Positions 46,590 to 58,122 of a stretch of DNA of 64,000 nt are shown here, in pieces. The notes below the pieces were generated by a model. It saw nothing but the letters and a program-made list of their open reading frames with translations. It searched no databases and was not told where the DNA came from. The DNA lies in the NCBI RefSeq assembly GCF_001659605.2, contig NC_035170.2, positions 19,294,948 through 19,358,947 of the forward strand. The letters run 5' to 3'. The DNA is from Manihot esculenta (lineage: Eukaryota; Streptophyta; Magnoliopsida; Malpighiales; Euphorbiaceae). Within the stretch, counting starts at the first letter, position 1. Every line of letters begins with the position of its first letter. The translations under genes were made by a program, and so were the position numbers.

Positions 46590-47592
46590 CTAATTCTTAG
46601 TTGATGTGCTATCTTGTGGAAGCTCAACTGTGCGAAAAGGAGGTGCCTCACCAAATTTCAAGATGTAAGCAGTCTCATAGACAGGCCTCAGCTGCATAAT
46701 CACTTGAGCATCTAGATATGCATCACAAGTAAAACACCAGACTGATAGGTCACTGTTTTCAAAATTAAACAAAAAAAAATAGTACTTTAATATGGTACCC
46801 TGAAGAAGATAAATCTGAAGAAATGGAGTTGAAAAGGCTCGTCCATGAGTACCTATAGCTGAGAGCCACACAATGATTCGTATGATGATAATGTTGAAGC
46901 ATGTGCTTATTCACAAAACGGCTGCAAAGAACATCCTTACATGACAAGCACAGCCAATTTTCACTAGGATGGTGGCACCTGAAGAAGTAAAGAATTGTTC
47001 CATGGATTAAAAAATACAAGAAATTTGAGGTTCTGTTTGCTTCCACCTCCACCAAAACCAAATATGATCAAATTTTTAATCATAGAATAGCAATTCCGCT
47101 GAATAACATAAATGGGTCATTCAATTAAAGAAATCGAAAATGCTATTTCATTTGCATTCCATTGTATTCCACAAACAAAACAAAGCCTAAACATCTTATC
47201 AATTAAACACCACAGAATCCAGAACTGAAAGCGGTGAAATTGCGAATTGGAAATATGGAATTCAAGTTTAGAAGTGGAATTGGGTGAACAGGAAGATGAA
47301 AAACAAACCTATTGCAGGGAGTATTAGGAGTTGGGATGTGAGAGAGGTCGGAGGATAGCGAACCCAAGTGATCACAAGATGTTCGAGCCTCAACCCAACC
47401 CGACTCCGAACCTTTTATCGTCATCATCAACTCATCTTCATCTTCAAATCCTTGCCCCTATTACACATGATTTTGTTCACAGAGCCTTCAGATTGAAATA
47501 GAAGGGAAAGGTTGAAAAGTGCAGAGGAAGTTATTTTCTTTTTCGCTTACCAGAGAAGTAGAAGATGAAGAGCCTGCAGCTTTGTTTGCCAT
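46590..47592 (-). CDS. UBP-type zinc-finger protein (HDAC6-like ubiquitin-binding domain), 4 exons
   Basis: The exons on the minus strand are 47551-47592, 47309-47457, 46853-46978 and 46590-46752, 480 nt in total, encoding 159 residues. All three introns have GT-AG ends (GTAAGC/AATAG, GTTTGT/TTCAG, GTACTC/AACAG) and the phases match. After a short acidic N-terminus (FEDEDE) one ZnF-UBP domain fills residues 42-119. The possible zinc ligands are C42, H44, C62, C65, C74, C77, C82, H89, H93, H99, C112 and C115, with the same spacing as I recall for the three-zinc domain at the C-terminus of human HDAC6. R84, W111 and Y118 match residues that bind the free C-terminal tail of ubiquitin. It therefore probably binds unanchored ubiquitin or ubiquitin C-termini. 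There is no deacetylase or protease domain. The gene looks intact and is the only host gene in the window. The exon 1 start is less certain than the rest; an upstream Met is not seen in frame. Confidence 0.88.
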
Positions 47593-48482
47593 TGGAATCT
47601 CCGAATAGCTTTGGCCTCGCTTTACGCTACGCTTTGGAGCGGTACGGGGAGGTGAAAACTCTATGTTTTTTTTTTTAATTTATTATCAAGTCCTTGGTTG
47701 TTTATAAAATTAAATAGTTGATTCTTATTTCCATATTATTTAGTTAAAACCATTGTAAAACTTTTTAATATTTTTTAAAAATTCCAAATTTTATAAAAAA
47801 GAAAAATAAAATACTAAACATAAAGTCTTGAATTTTCTTTTTATTTTGGCTTTAATATAGATATATAGATTTCATAATTTGTTATTTTAAAAATAATTAA
47901 TAATTTTCTTTCATTTAATATAATATTAAAAACGTAAAATTTCTTGATTGTAATAATAAATTATTGATGAAGTTATATGAGCTGATCATATATTATATAA
48001 TATGACTGAATAAAATTAGGAAAAAAAAGGTTTACACGAATTTTTGAATTTTCTTATTAAATTTAAATAAATCAATTTAATAATTCTAAGCAAATAAAGC
48101 TAGAAACTTTAAATTTAAATAAAATCTAAATTTATTGTTTTAGTAAAAAATAATAATTTATGTAATTTTAAATATTAAATTTTAAAAAATGTTATTTTAT
48201 TTTTATTTTTAATTGAAAACAACATTTGAAATATTGAGATATTACAAAAATAATCTTCTTATTGAAAAATAATATTTTTATTATTTCATAATTTATTTGA
48301 ACTTAAAGTGTAAAATTCAGGGTTTTATTCTAAATTATATTTATTTAGACTTTGATAAAAACATTTTGGAGAATTTTTAGAATTCTCATAAAATAAAAAG
48401 TTACTATTTTGTCTATATTAACCAAATTTCTCTTAATACATGCAAAACTGACTATTTATTTATCTTTATGAAATGGAATAAT
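47593..48482. other. Upstream region of the zinc-finger gene and AT-rich spacer
   Basis: The first 60 bp upstream of the start codon are relatively GC-rich and would be the 5' untranslated region or promoter. I see no clear TATA box close by. From 47670 to 48482 the sequence is very AT-rich with no coding signal. Confidence 0.6.
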
Positions 48483-49173
48483 TGATGCGGAACCCTACTT
48501 AATAGAAACTGAAATAACACATATTCTAATATAAAAATTTTAGTTCATAAAATAATTCTTCGATTTAAAATACCCTTAATTAATATATAATTAAGAATAT
48601 TTATAACTGATTGATTTTAAGAGCAGCAAAAATAAGAACTATATAAATTACTATCAAACTTTATTTGTAATGCAATGTCAAGAACCAAAATCTCTTTTAA
48701 ACTCTCAAAGAAGAATCACGTAAAACAATTGTATTGAATAATTGATAATCAGTCTACAATATGAAAAAATATATGTTTTACATACCCTTGGGCAGCCTAA
48801 CTCAATTAGGAGGAAAAAAAAAAACTTATACTAACTAAATAACTAAATAGAAGATGGCATAAAACTCATGATTTTTGCCACTACCCACTACTGGATAACT
48901 TTTTCATTATTGGATAACTATCCACTACTGAATTATTGATGAGGAATTTATTGATGCAAATACAAAAATTGAACCATCAATAAAAATACATTCGATCTAA
49001 TTGATTTGGAATGGCCAGATTATTCTTCAACTTCAAAACGAACTTGCAAAGTTTCAATATATTCCTTTATGAATCTTTGAAGTGTTTCGATCAACTTTTT
49101 AGATCTCAACTTTATAATTGGTCCTTGAGGTAATGCTAACTCATCATTTTTTGTGTTGTTGGTTATGCTTACA
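48483..49173 (-). repeat. Element B2 3' LTR (691 bp)
   Basis: TGATGCGGAACCC to ATGCTTACA on +, TG...CA ends. It overlaps the end of the Pol frame (see 49174-50712). It has about two 'ccactactggataact' units, fewer than the 5' LTR. Confidence 0.9.
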
Positions 49174-50712
49174 TCATCTTCTCCCTCTTGAAAAGGATTC
49201 ATCCTCGAATCTATACTAAAATCAAAAGGAGACAAATCATAAACATTAAAGGTAGCACTTACACCAAACTCATCTAGCAGATCAATTATGTATGCATTGT
49301 CATTGATCTGTTCCAGCACTTAATATGGTCCATCCCCTCGTGCATCGAGTTTTGATTTCCTTTGATTAGGAAACCTCTCCTTTCGCATATGGATCCAAAC
49401 CCAATCACCTAGTCCGAATACAACTTTCTTGCGACCCTTATTAGCTTGTTTCTTATATATCTTGTTACGCTTCTTGATATACTCACGCGCTTTCATGCGT
49501 ATTGATTTAACCATTTCAGCCTTCACTTTTCCATCTAAATTAGAAAACTCATTCAAAGGTAAAGACATTAAATATAATACAGTTAATGGATTAAAACTAT
49601 ACACAATCTCAAAAAGTGAATAACAAGTAGAAAAATGGACAGCGGATTATAAGCAAATTCAACATATGGTAAACATTCTTCCCAAGTTTTCAAGTTCTTA
49701 CCCACAATAGCACGAATCATAGTTCCTAAAGTCATATTAACAACTTCAGTTTGGTCATCTATTTGTGGATGAAAATAAAAGTTTAGTACTCAATTTTTCC
49801 TACAAAACACACTAGAAATTACTAAGAAACTTAGAATCTCTATCAGAAATAATAGTCCTAGGTATACCACGCATATGGGCCACTTCTCTGAAAGACAAAT
49901 CAGCTATGTTCGTTGCATCATCAATTTTATGACATGAAATAAAATGTGTAGATGATCTACAACAATAAACATAGAATCTCTACATCTTTTTGTTCTAGGT
50001 AAACCTATCACAAAATCCATAGATATATCAGTTCAAGGTTCAATAGGTACAGACAAAGGAGTATACAATCCATGTGGCAAAGACTTAGATTTAGCCTGTT
50101 TACATGCAAAGCATTAAGCACATATTTTCTCTGTATATTTTCGTATATTAGGCCAATAAAAGTATTCATTCAATATGTTAAAAGTCTTTTGCACACCAAA
50201 ATGTCCCATTAACCCTCTTGAATGCGATTCTCTAACAAGCAACTCACGTACTGAACAATTAGGTATACATATTTGTTTTCCCTAAAAAGAAATCTGTCAT
50301 ACAAATAAAACTTGTTAAATGCCCCATGTTTACATGTCTTAAATACATTAGAAAAAATGATATCATTCTCATACATATCTTTCAAATGCTCAAACCCTAA
50401 TAACTTAGAATTAAGCATGGAAATCAATGCATAACATCTAGATAATGCATCAGCAAATACATTCTCCTTACCTTACTTGTATTTAATCAAATAAAGAAAG
50501 ATTTCGAGATACTCAACCCACTTACCATGTCGCTTGTGCAACTTACCTTATCCCTTCAAGTATTTGAGAGACTGATGGTCGGTATAAATCACGAACTCAT
50601 TAGGCAGCAAGTAATGTTCCCAAACTTCAAGAGCACTAATCAATATATAGAACTCTTTATCATAGGTAGAATAGTTCAAATATGTGCCACCTAACTTTTC
50701 ACTGAAATATGC
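49020..50712 (-). pseudogene. B2 integrase and RNase H C-terminal remnant, running into the LTR
   Basis: The frame from 49319 down to 49020 contains the end of Pol (INDNAYIIDLLDEFG, FNVYDLSPFDF, NPFQEGEDD) and continues across the LTR border at 49173 (LPQGPIIKLRSKKL). Upstream pieces at 49320-49604 ([15 protein letters not shown]), about 49680-50050 (integrase core, with ISDRDSKF preserved but the rest degraded) and 50209-50712 (zinc region, [11 protein letters not shown]) follow. Several stops are present. The coding/LTR overlap is shared with B1. Confidence 0.85.
50708..50712. repeat. Target-site duplication TATGC of element E (left copy)
   Basis: TATGC at 50708-50712 is repeated at 58118-58122, exactly flanking E's LTR ends. 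Confidence 0.93.
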
Positions 50713-50962
50713 TGTAACGACCCCAAAATGGACCGTCACCGTCGCTAGGATTCAGGTCGGCTTAAGGCCGCCAGAACCCGTAGCAAGCCTGCTATACTCT
50801 CTGTGTACCTGTAAATCTCATACATGATCATACATTTTCTGTGAAAATAAAAACTCTTTTCTGAACCATGGCTTAACCTGTGCATGCACTATCTCTGTAC
50901 TCTGTACTCTGTACTCTGTACTCTGTACCCCTGACTAGAGCTTGCTCTAGATGGGTTAACTT
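50713..50962 (-). repeat. Element E 3' LTR, outermost fragment
   Basis: It matches 55864-56100 of the 5' LTR but has five ctgt-units of an ACTCTGT tandem repeat (50893-50930) where the 5' LTR has three. It ends at 'gatgggttaactt', where internal sequence begins. Confidence 0.9.
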
Positions 50963-53900
50963 ACCGGGTGAATTCTCTCCATAGAAGCAGGTAAATCCAG
51001 CTTATACGACACATTTCCGATCCTCTGCAAAATCTCAAAGGGTCCAATGTATCGTGGGGCTAACTTACCTTTCTTTCCAAAACGAACCACTCCTTTCATT
51101 GGAGACACTTTTAGCAATACCCAATTACCCTCTTGGAACTCTAACTACTTTCTGCGAACGTCTGCATAACTCTTCTGTCTGCTCTGCGCTGTTCTGATTC
51201 TCTCTCTGATCATGGGCACCATTCTACTGGTAATCTCTACTAACTCTGGCCCTGCAAGAGCCTTCTCTCCTATCTCTTCCCAGCAAACAGGGGATCTGCA
51301 CTTCCTCCCATACAAAGCTTCATAAGGAGCCATCCCTATGCTAGCATGATGGCTGTTATTGTAGGCAAACTCCACCAGAGGTAGATGCTGCCTCCAAGAA
51401 CCGCCAAAGTCTAACACACACAGTCAAAGCATATCCTCTATGGTCTAGATGGTCCTCTCTGATTGTCCATCAGTCTGTGGGTGGAAAGCAGTGCTAAAAT
51501 CCAATCTCGTACCCGTCGCACTCTGCAGACTTCGCCAAAATCTGGAGGTAAACTGAGGTCCTCTGTCTGAAACTATAGACACTGGCACTCCATGTAATCT
51601 CACTATCTCATCTAGATATACCTGTGCCAAATTATCCACAGAATAGTTACTCCGTACTGGAAGAAAATGAGCAGATTTCGTGAGTCTGTCCACAATCACC
51701 CATATAGAGTCTATCCTGTTGGACGTTGCTGGTAAACCCACTACAAAATCCATGGCTATGTTCTCCCATTTCCACTCTGGAATCGATAATGGGTTAAGCA
51801 TTCCGGCTGGTTTCTGATGCTCTAGTTTCACCCTTTGGCAAACCTCACAGGCTGTCACAAACTGCGCCACTTCTTTCTTCATGGCTGGCCACCAATAGAT
51901 CTTTTTCAGATCCTGATACATCTTGGTGGCTCCTGGGTGGACACTATACCGCGCATTATGAGCTTCCCTCATAATGTCTTCCTTCACACTGCTATCTGGT
52001 ACACAAAGTCGACTCCCATAACGGAGGATCCCTTTGCTGTCAAATCTGAACTCTGCACTGTTGCCTGACTGAACAGTCCTGGCAATTTTCATCAACTCAG
52101 GGTCCTCGTGCTGTCTCTGAGCTATCTGCTCCAGAAACACAGGTGTCACTCTCATCTGTGCTATCAATGCACCTGTACTAGACAACTCTAACTGTAACCC
52201 TTCCTCTATGAGCTTATAAAGCTCCATCACGACTGGTCTTCGTTCTGATGCTATATGGGATAAACTGCCTAGTGACTTCCGGCTTAGGGCGTCTGCCACA
52301 ACATTCGCCTTACCCGGATGATATTGGATCTTACAATCATAATCACTAAGCAATTCTACCCATCTTCTCTGCCTCAAATTCAGCTCTCTCTGACTCAAGA
52401 TGTACTGTAAACTCTTGTGATCGGTGAAGATCTCGCATTTAACCCCATAGAGGTAATGCCGCCACATCTTGAGTGCAAAAATAACTGCTGCCATCTCTAG
52501 GTCATGGGTAGGGTAATTCAATTCGTGCTTCTTCAACTGTCTCGAAGCATAAGCTATCACCCTCTCATTCTGCATCAAAACACAGCCCAATCCCACCCGA
52601 GATGCATCACAGAACACTGTGAAATCCTCATTACTGACAGGCAGAGCTAGCACTGGTGCTGTTGTCAATCTCCTCTTGAGCTCTTCAAAGCTCTCCTCGC
52701 ACTGGTCTGACCAGACAAACTTCTGGTTCTTCTGAGTCAGTTTGGTCATCGGAGCTGCTATCTTTGAGAAGTTCTGAACGAACCTCCTGTAGTAACCTGC
52801 CAGTCCCAGAAAGCTTTTAATCTCAGTCACTGTAGTGGGTCTGGGCCAGTTAGCTACAGCCTCTATCTTCTTGGGGTCTACCTCAATACCCTCTGCTGAT
52901 ACCACATGTCCCAAGAAGGAAATGCTCTTCAACCAAAACTCACACTTCGAGAACTTGGCATACAACCCATGCTCTCTCAGTGTCTGCAGAACTATCCTCA
53001 GATGCTGGGCATGCTCCTCTGCATCTCTGGAATACACTAAAATATCATCGATGAAAACAATGACAAAGTGATCCAGAAACTCACTGAACACTCTGTGCAT
53101 GAGATCCATGAATGCTGCAGGGGCGTTAGTCAACCCGAACGGCATCACTAAGAACTCATAATGCCCATATCTGGTCCTGAAAGCTGTCTTTGGTACATCT
53201 GCCTCTCTGACTCTCAACTGTTGATACCCGGATCTCAGATCTATTTTCGAGAAACAACCTGCTCCAGCTAGCTGGTCAAATAAATCATCAATCCTAGGTA
53301 GAAGATACCTATTCTTGGTAGTGACCTTGTTCAACTGTCTGTAGTCGATACAAAGTCTGAGGGATCCATCCTTCTTTCTGACAAAGAGCACTGGAGCACC
53401 CCAAGGTGAGGTACTAGGGCGGATGAAACCCTTATCTACCAAATCCTGCAACTGCTCTTTCCACTCTTTTAACTCTGCTGGTGCCATCCTGTAGGGAGGA
53501 ATAGAGATAGGTCTGGTATCAGGCAGCAATTCTATTTCAAACTCTATCTCCCTACCAGGTGGTAGTCCTGGAAGTTCGTCTGGGAAAACATCGAGAAACT
53601 CTCGGACTACTGGTACTGTGGCTGGTTCCCTAACCTGAATGTCTAGCTCTCTCACATGAGCTAGAAACCCCTGACAACCCCTCCTAAGCAAACGGCGAGC
53701 CTGATGGGCTGAAATCATACCTCTGGGTGTACCTCTCCTGTCTCCTCTGAAGACACACTCTGACCCATCCTGGTCTCTGAGACTAACTATCTTCTCTCTA
53801 CAGTCCAAAGTAGCACTATATGCAGATAGCCAATCCATCCCTAGAATGACATCAAAATCTGTCAAGTCTAGAACCACAAGGTCAGCTGGAAGGCATCTAC

Positions 53901-55641
53901 CCTCTATGAACACTGGACTGAAACGACAGACTGACACTGCCACTGATGGGTCACATTTAGGTCCACTGACCCAGAGAGGATACTCTAACTCAGAACTGAT
54001 CAAACCCAATCTCTCTATGGCTCTCGAAGCAATAAAGGACTGAGAAGCACCGGGGTCCATCAAAGCATACACATCTGAACACCCAATGATGAGATTACCT
54101 GACACCACTGTGTTCGACGTGTTAGCCTCCTCCTGTGTTACAGTGAAAATCCGTGCTGGGGCTACTGGATTTCCACCTCGGGAACCTGCTGCTGAAGTAG
54201 AGGCTGCCCCTCTCCCTCTACCTCTGCCACTACTCTGAGGCATGACGGGAGCTGCTGGCTGTACAACTGGCTGTACTACACTGCCTGAACCCATCTGCTG
54301 GGATGGTGCAAAAGTCACCTGAGGACAATCCCGAGCAATATGCCCTTCCTGTCCACAGCGAAAACAAGCTGTAGATCCCAACCGACAAACTCCTCCATGT
54401 GGTTTTCCGCATCTTCTGCATACTGGAGCTGTGCCAGAGCTTGAGCCACTACCTATTCCCAGACCTGACTTGACTTTATTCCAGAACTTACTCTTTGTTC
54501 CTTTTGCTCTATCCCATCTCTTGCTGCCTGAAGTGCCTGCACTGGGGGCCTTAGACCCCGAAGCCTGTGCCTTTGACTGTTTCTGAATATTGGCACTAGC
54601 TTTCATTTTCCTGGCTGCGTCCACTATCGTGTGGAAACTCTTCTTTTCTGCTGGAAGAATCAAGGAAGAATACCTGGGATGCAGTCTCATAGTATATCTC
54701 CTTGCCTTCTTCTGATCAGTATCATAGGCTTGACCCACATACTGAAGCAAATCCAGGAACTTATCTGTGAATTCATCAACACTCATTTCGTCTGTTTGTC
54801 GCAACTGTTCGAACTCTATGACTTTCATCTCCCTAGAACTGTCAGGAAAAGCCCACCCTGCAAACTCATTGGCGAACTCTCCCCAAGACAAACTGTTCAT
54901 TCTGGGTTCCACATAATTCTTAAACCATTCTATGGCTTTCTTGCATTTCAGTGTAAACCCTGCCATCTCAATGGCTCTACTATCATCAGCTCCCAACTCA
55001 CTGGTTATCATCCTAACTGATCTGAGGTATTCAAATGGATCATCTCCCGTGTTGTATTTAGGAGCATCCAATTTCAAGTACTCTGTCATTTGTACTTTAC
55101 CTCCAAATGAGCTAGGTTGATGTCTGTCAACAACAGGGGCTACTGGTTCTGGTGGTGGTACTGGGTCATTTAGTTCTGGGTGTGCTGCACTTGGATGAGT
55201 AGGGGAAGGTGGATACATAGGATATGGTGGATAGTAAGGAGGATAAGGCATATATGGTATGTAAGGAGGATATGGGACAAAACTAGAGTACTCCGACATA
55301 CCTCCCATCGGATATTCTGAGTCCTGTGGAAAGGCTGGATAATCAAAACCTGAGGCCTGAGCGCCTCCCTGCGACTCTCCCATACCTTCCTCAAATCTGC
55401 CTATACCCATGTTGTCATCTCTAGACTGGTCAATCTCCATAGCCTCCCTCCTTTCCTCTAATCTTTCTCCTCTTGCTGTACCTCTTCTGCTCTCGTCTAC
55501 AGACCTTCTAGGGTCTATTGACGTACCTTCCCTGCTAGATCTCTGAGACCTTGCCCTTGGCAATGCAGGAGGATGAGCAGTTGGTCTCTCACTATCTGGT
55601 GGGACTCCAGTCAATCGAGCTGATCGACGAGTTCCTCTCAT
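50963..55641 (-). pseudogene. Element E Gag-Pol polyprotein, two nonsense codons and truncated C-terminus
   Basis: The frame runs from MRGTRR (55641) to TAG at 51445-51447 with gag, [14 protein letters not shown] knuckle, protease [10 protein letters not shown] with FIDDILVYS, RNase H and the integrase core up to [10 protein letters not shown]. The catalytic E is just before the stop. The frame continues after it to a second TAG at 51145-51147 (51145-51417, SYADVRRK), then to the truncation at 50963. Both stops replace CAG found in D. The chromodomain is missing. RT and RNase H appear intact, so this copy could still make a partial polyprotein. Confidence 0.93.
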
Positions 55642-55848
55642 CTTTACTCTCTGAAAAACAACACATAACATAGCACTTTAGCACATAAACATCAATAAAG
55701 CACATGCATAACTCATGGCATACCATAGCAGGAAACAGATAGGACTCACGACCCTATCCTAGTGGACATGATTTCCTATTGTGCTTGACCACTTCTAACC
55801 TCTATGAGCCCGACACTGTCTCTATAGGTCCGATCATGGGTACCTAGT

Positions 55849-55860
55849 GCTCTGATACCA
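55849..55860 (-). promoter_or_regulatory. Primer-binding site of E (initiator tRNA-Met type)
   Basis: TGGTATCAGAGC on the minus strand, 3 bases from the 5' LTR boundary at 55864. Confidence 0.92.
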
Positions 55861-55863
55861 ATC

Positions 55864-58117
55864 TGTAACGACCCCAAAATGGACCATCACCGGCGCTAGG
55901 ATTCAGGTCGGCTTAAGGCCACCAGAACCCGTAGCAAGCCTGCTATACTCTTTGTGTACCTGTAAATCTCATACATGATCATACATTTTCTGTGAAAATA
56001 AAAACTCTTTTCTGAACCATGGCTTAACCTGTGCATGCACTATCTCTGTACTCTGTACTCTGTACCCCTGACTAGAGCTTGCTCTAGATGGGTTAACTCA
56101 TACCTGTTAAGCCTGGTATTGCACATACTCTGTAAAACATATACATATACAGATCATGTACATAACAACAGATTTACAATACAAACTCCTAAGTCAAGCA
56201 CATCTGTAACTGAAAACACAACTAGTACATCTCTTTAATATTACATGTCCACTCTAAACTATTACATATCTATTTTCTCTTTCTGCACTTTGCTGAACCT
56301 CCCCTGTACACTGTACACTGAACCTGCAAAACTGGGGTTAAGGGAGTGGGATGAGCTCTATAGCCCAGTGAGTAGAACAGTAAAACATCTCATTAAAATA
56401 TGATCTCATGGAATGCGTCATAACACAAACAAACCACATCAAGAGTAAACCTGTCGCCACATAGTCCCAGTAACTCTGTGCCAGGGCGTAGAATCGAGCA
56501 CCTGGTCTTCCTGTCATATATGTATATGTGTATATAACACCTCTGTACTTACCATTGCCAGGGCATAGTCAAAGGCTCCTGGTCTTTACTATAATTGCCA
56601 GGGCGTAGTCAAAGGCTCCTAGTCTTTACTATACCTGCCAGGGCGTAGTCAAAGGCTCCTGGACTTCCTGTCTGAGACTATTGGATCATTCAGCATTCAC
56701 CCACATCAACAAGTTACTATGCAATGTAACATATTCGTGGATACTAATGCATTCAACCTATGGCATAATCATGATGCATGAGATATGCTAAAACATTCCA
56801 TTGTGTAATTAAAAGAGTTAAGGTTAGTTCCACTCACCTCTGGCTAACTGGACTGACTCTGCAGGCTCTGAACACTCTGGAGCAGTACTCACTGCTGCTC
56901 TCTCTGGTTCCTCTGGTCTGTACCTATACAGATGGACTCAAATGAGGGACCAAACTAGCTTATGAACAACACTAGGAAACTCCCCAAGAATCCCCTTAAA
57001 CTCGCTCTAACATCTATGCAAAGCTTGCAAAGGAAAGCTGGACAGGACACTTTCGGCGGCAGGTTCGGCGGCCGAAAGTCCTCTCCAGAGACGAAACTCA
57101 AGCACCTTCGGCGGCCGAACTTCTACTTTCGGCTGCCGAACCCTTTTGGGGGCAAGTTTCGGAAGCTGAAAGGCACTCTAGAGACGAAAGTCTCTAACCT
57201 TCGGCGGCCGAACTTCCCTCCAGAGCCAAAAGTCCAAAAGCTCGGAGGCAAGTTTGGGCAGCCGAAGCCACCTCCTCTCTTCTCCTCAGGGGTTCGGGGG
57301 CCAAATGTACCTTCGGCTGCCGAACCTGAGTTCATCAGCAGGGCAGAAACTTGCCCTGCCTCTCGCCAAATGCACCAAACTCCTCTCAAGCTCAACCACC
57401 TCACTTCCTTAACTTGCATATACTCATGTATATGCTCAAAGGGGTCAAAAACTACCTAAACACCCCAAACACACAACACAAACAACACAGAACAAGCTTT
57501 ATGCACAAAATCATCAAAACCTCTCTTTTTACCCTATTCATGCAACTCTCCCCCAAATCCACATAAAACCTTCAGAAAACATAAAAACAAGCTTAGGATC
57601 TTCACTTACCTCTTGAAAACAAGAAGATGAACGATCCTAACGTGGAGTTTTGGAGCAACTTCACTTCACACTCTCCAAACTTCACAACTTTGAGTTTTTT
57701 AGCTTAAAACCTTCAAATAATCATGAAAACTAATCAAATCTTTGCATGATTTAATGAAAACATGAAGAAATACTCACAAAGGACAGAGTCTCACCTTAGA
57801 AGACAAAAGAAACGGTGCTCTTACAGCTTCAACCGACTGAGGGCCATTTATAGGTGGCTGGCCAGACCACCTTCGGCGGCCACACTTGAAACCGAAAGCC
57901 ATGCATGTTCGGCGGCCGAACCTCAACTTCGGCGGCCGAACCTGGCTTTTCTGCCTTGGTTCATTTCACTCAAAAACTCATTTCCTTATGCTTTAAAACT
58001 ATGCAATATCCCAAAACAGTTTAGAAAAACATAAATCAAACCCTTCTAGAGACTTCCGACATCCCGGACGCCACCGGAAAGTAGAATTCCGACGCCGGAC
58101 TCTAGCCGGGTATTACA
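55864..58117 (-). repeat. Element E 5' LTR (2254 bp)
   Basis: It starts TGTAACGACCCC and ends GGGTATTACA. It carries a minisatellite of 'tgccagggcgtag' units (56480-56660, about four units), a palindrome cluster (57052-57330), a TATA box (57846-57852, atttata on +) and splice-like sites at 57609, 56923, 56837 and 56323. It is a further Tekay LTR subfamily. Confidence 0.93.
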
Positions 58118-58122
58118 TATGC

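Larger units (their letters stand above)
50713..58117 (-). mobile_element. Element E: Tekay-type retrotransposon inserted in B2 (TSD TATGC)
   Basis: E has a complete 5' LTR (55864-58117, 2254 bp), primer site and Gag-Pol frame. Its 3' LTR is reduced to the outermost about 250 bp (50713-50962), joined directly to late integrase coding sequence near 50963. About 2 kb of LTR, the polypurine tract and the chromodomain are lost, yet the target duplication is intact, so the deletion happened after insertion. Confidence 0.94.

Noticed and set aside
48478..48482. Target duplication for B2 (ATAAT left, TCAAT right)
   Set aside because: Two of five bases differ. It may be a decayed TSD but cannot be claimed.
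50548..50739. Apparent fusion protein across the B2/E border
   Set aside because: The initiating Met lies in E's LTR and the rest is decayed B2 RNase H. It is an accident of insertion.
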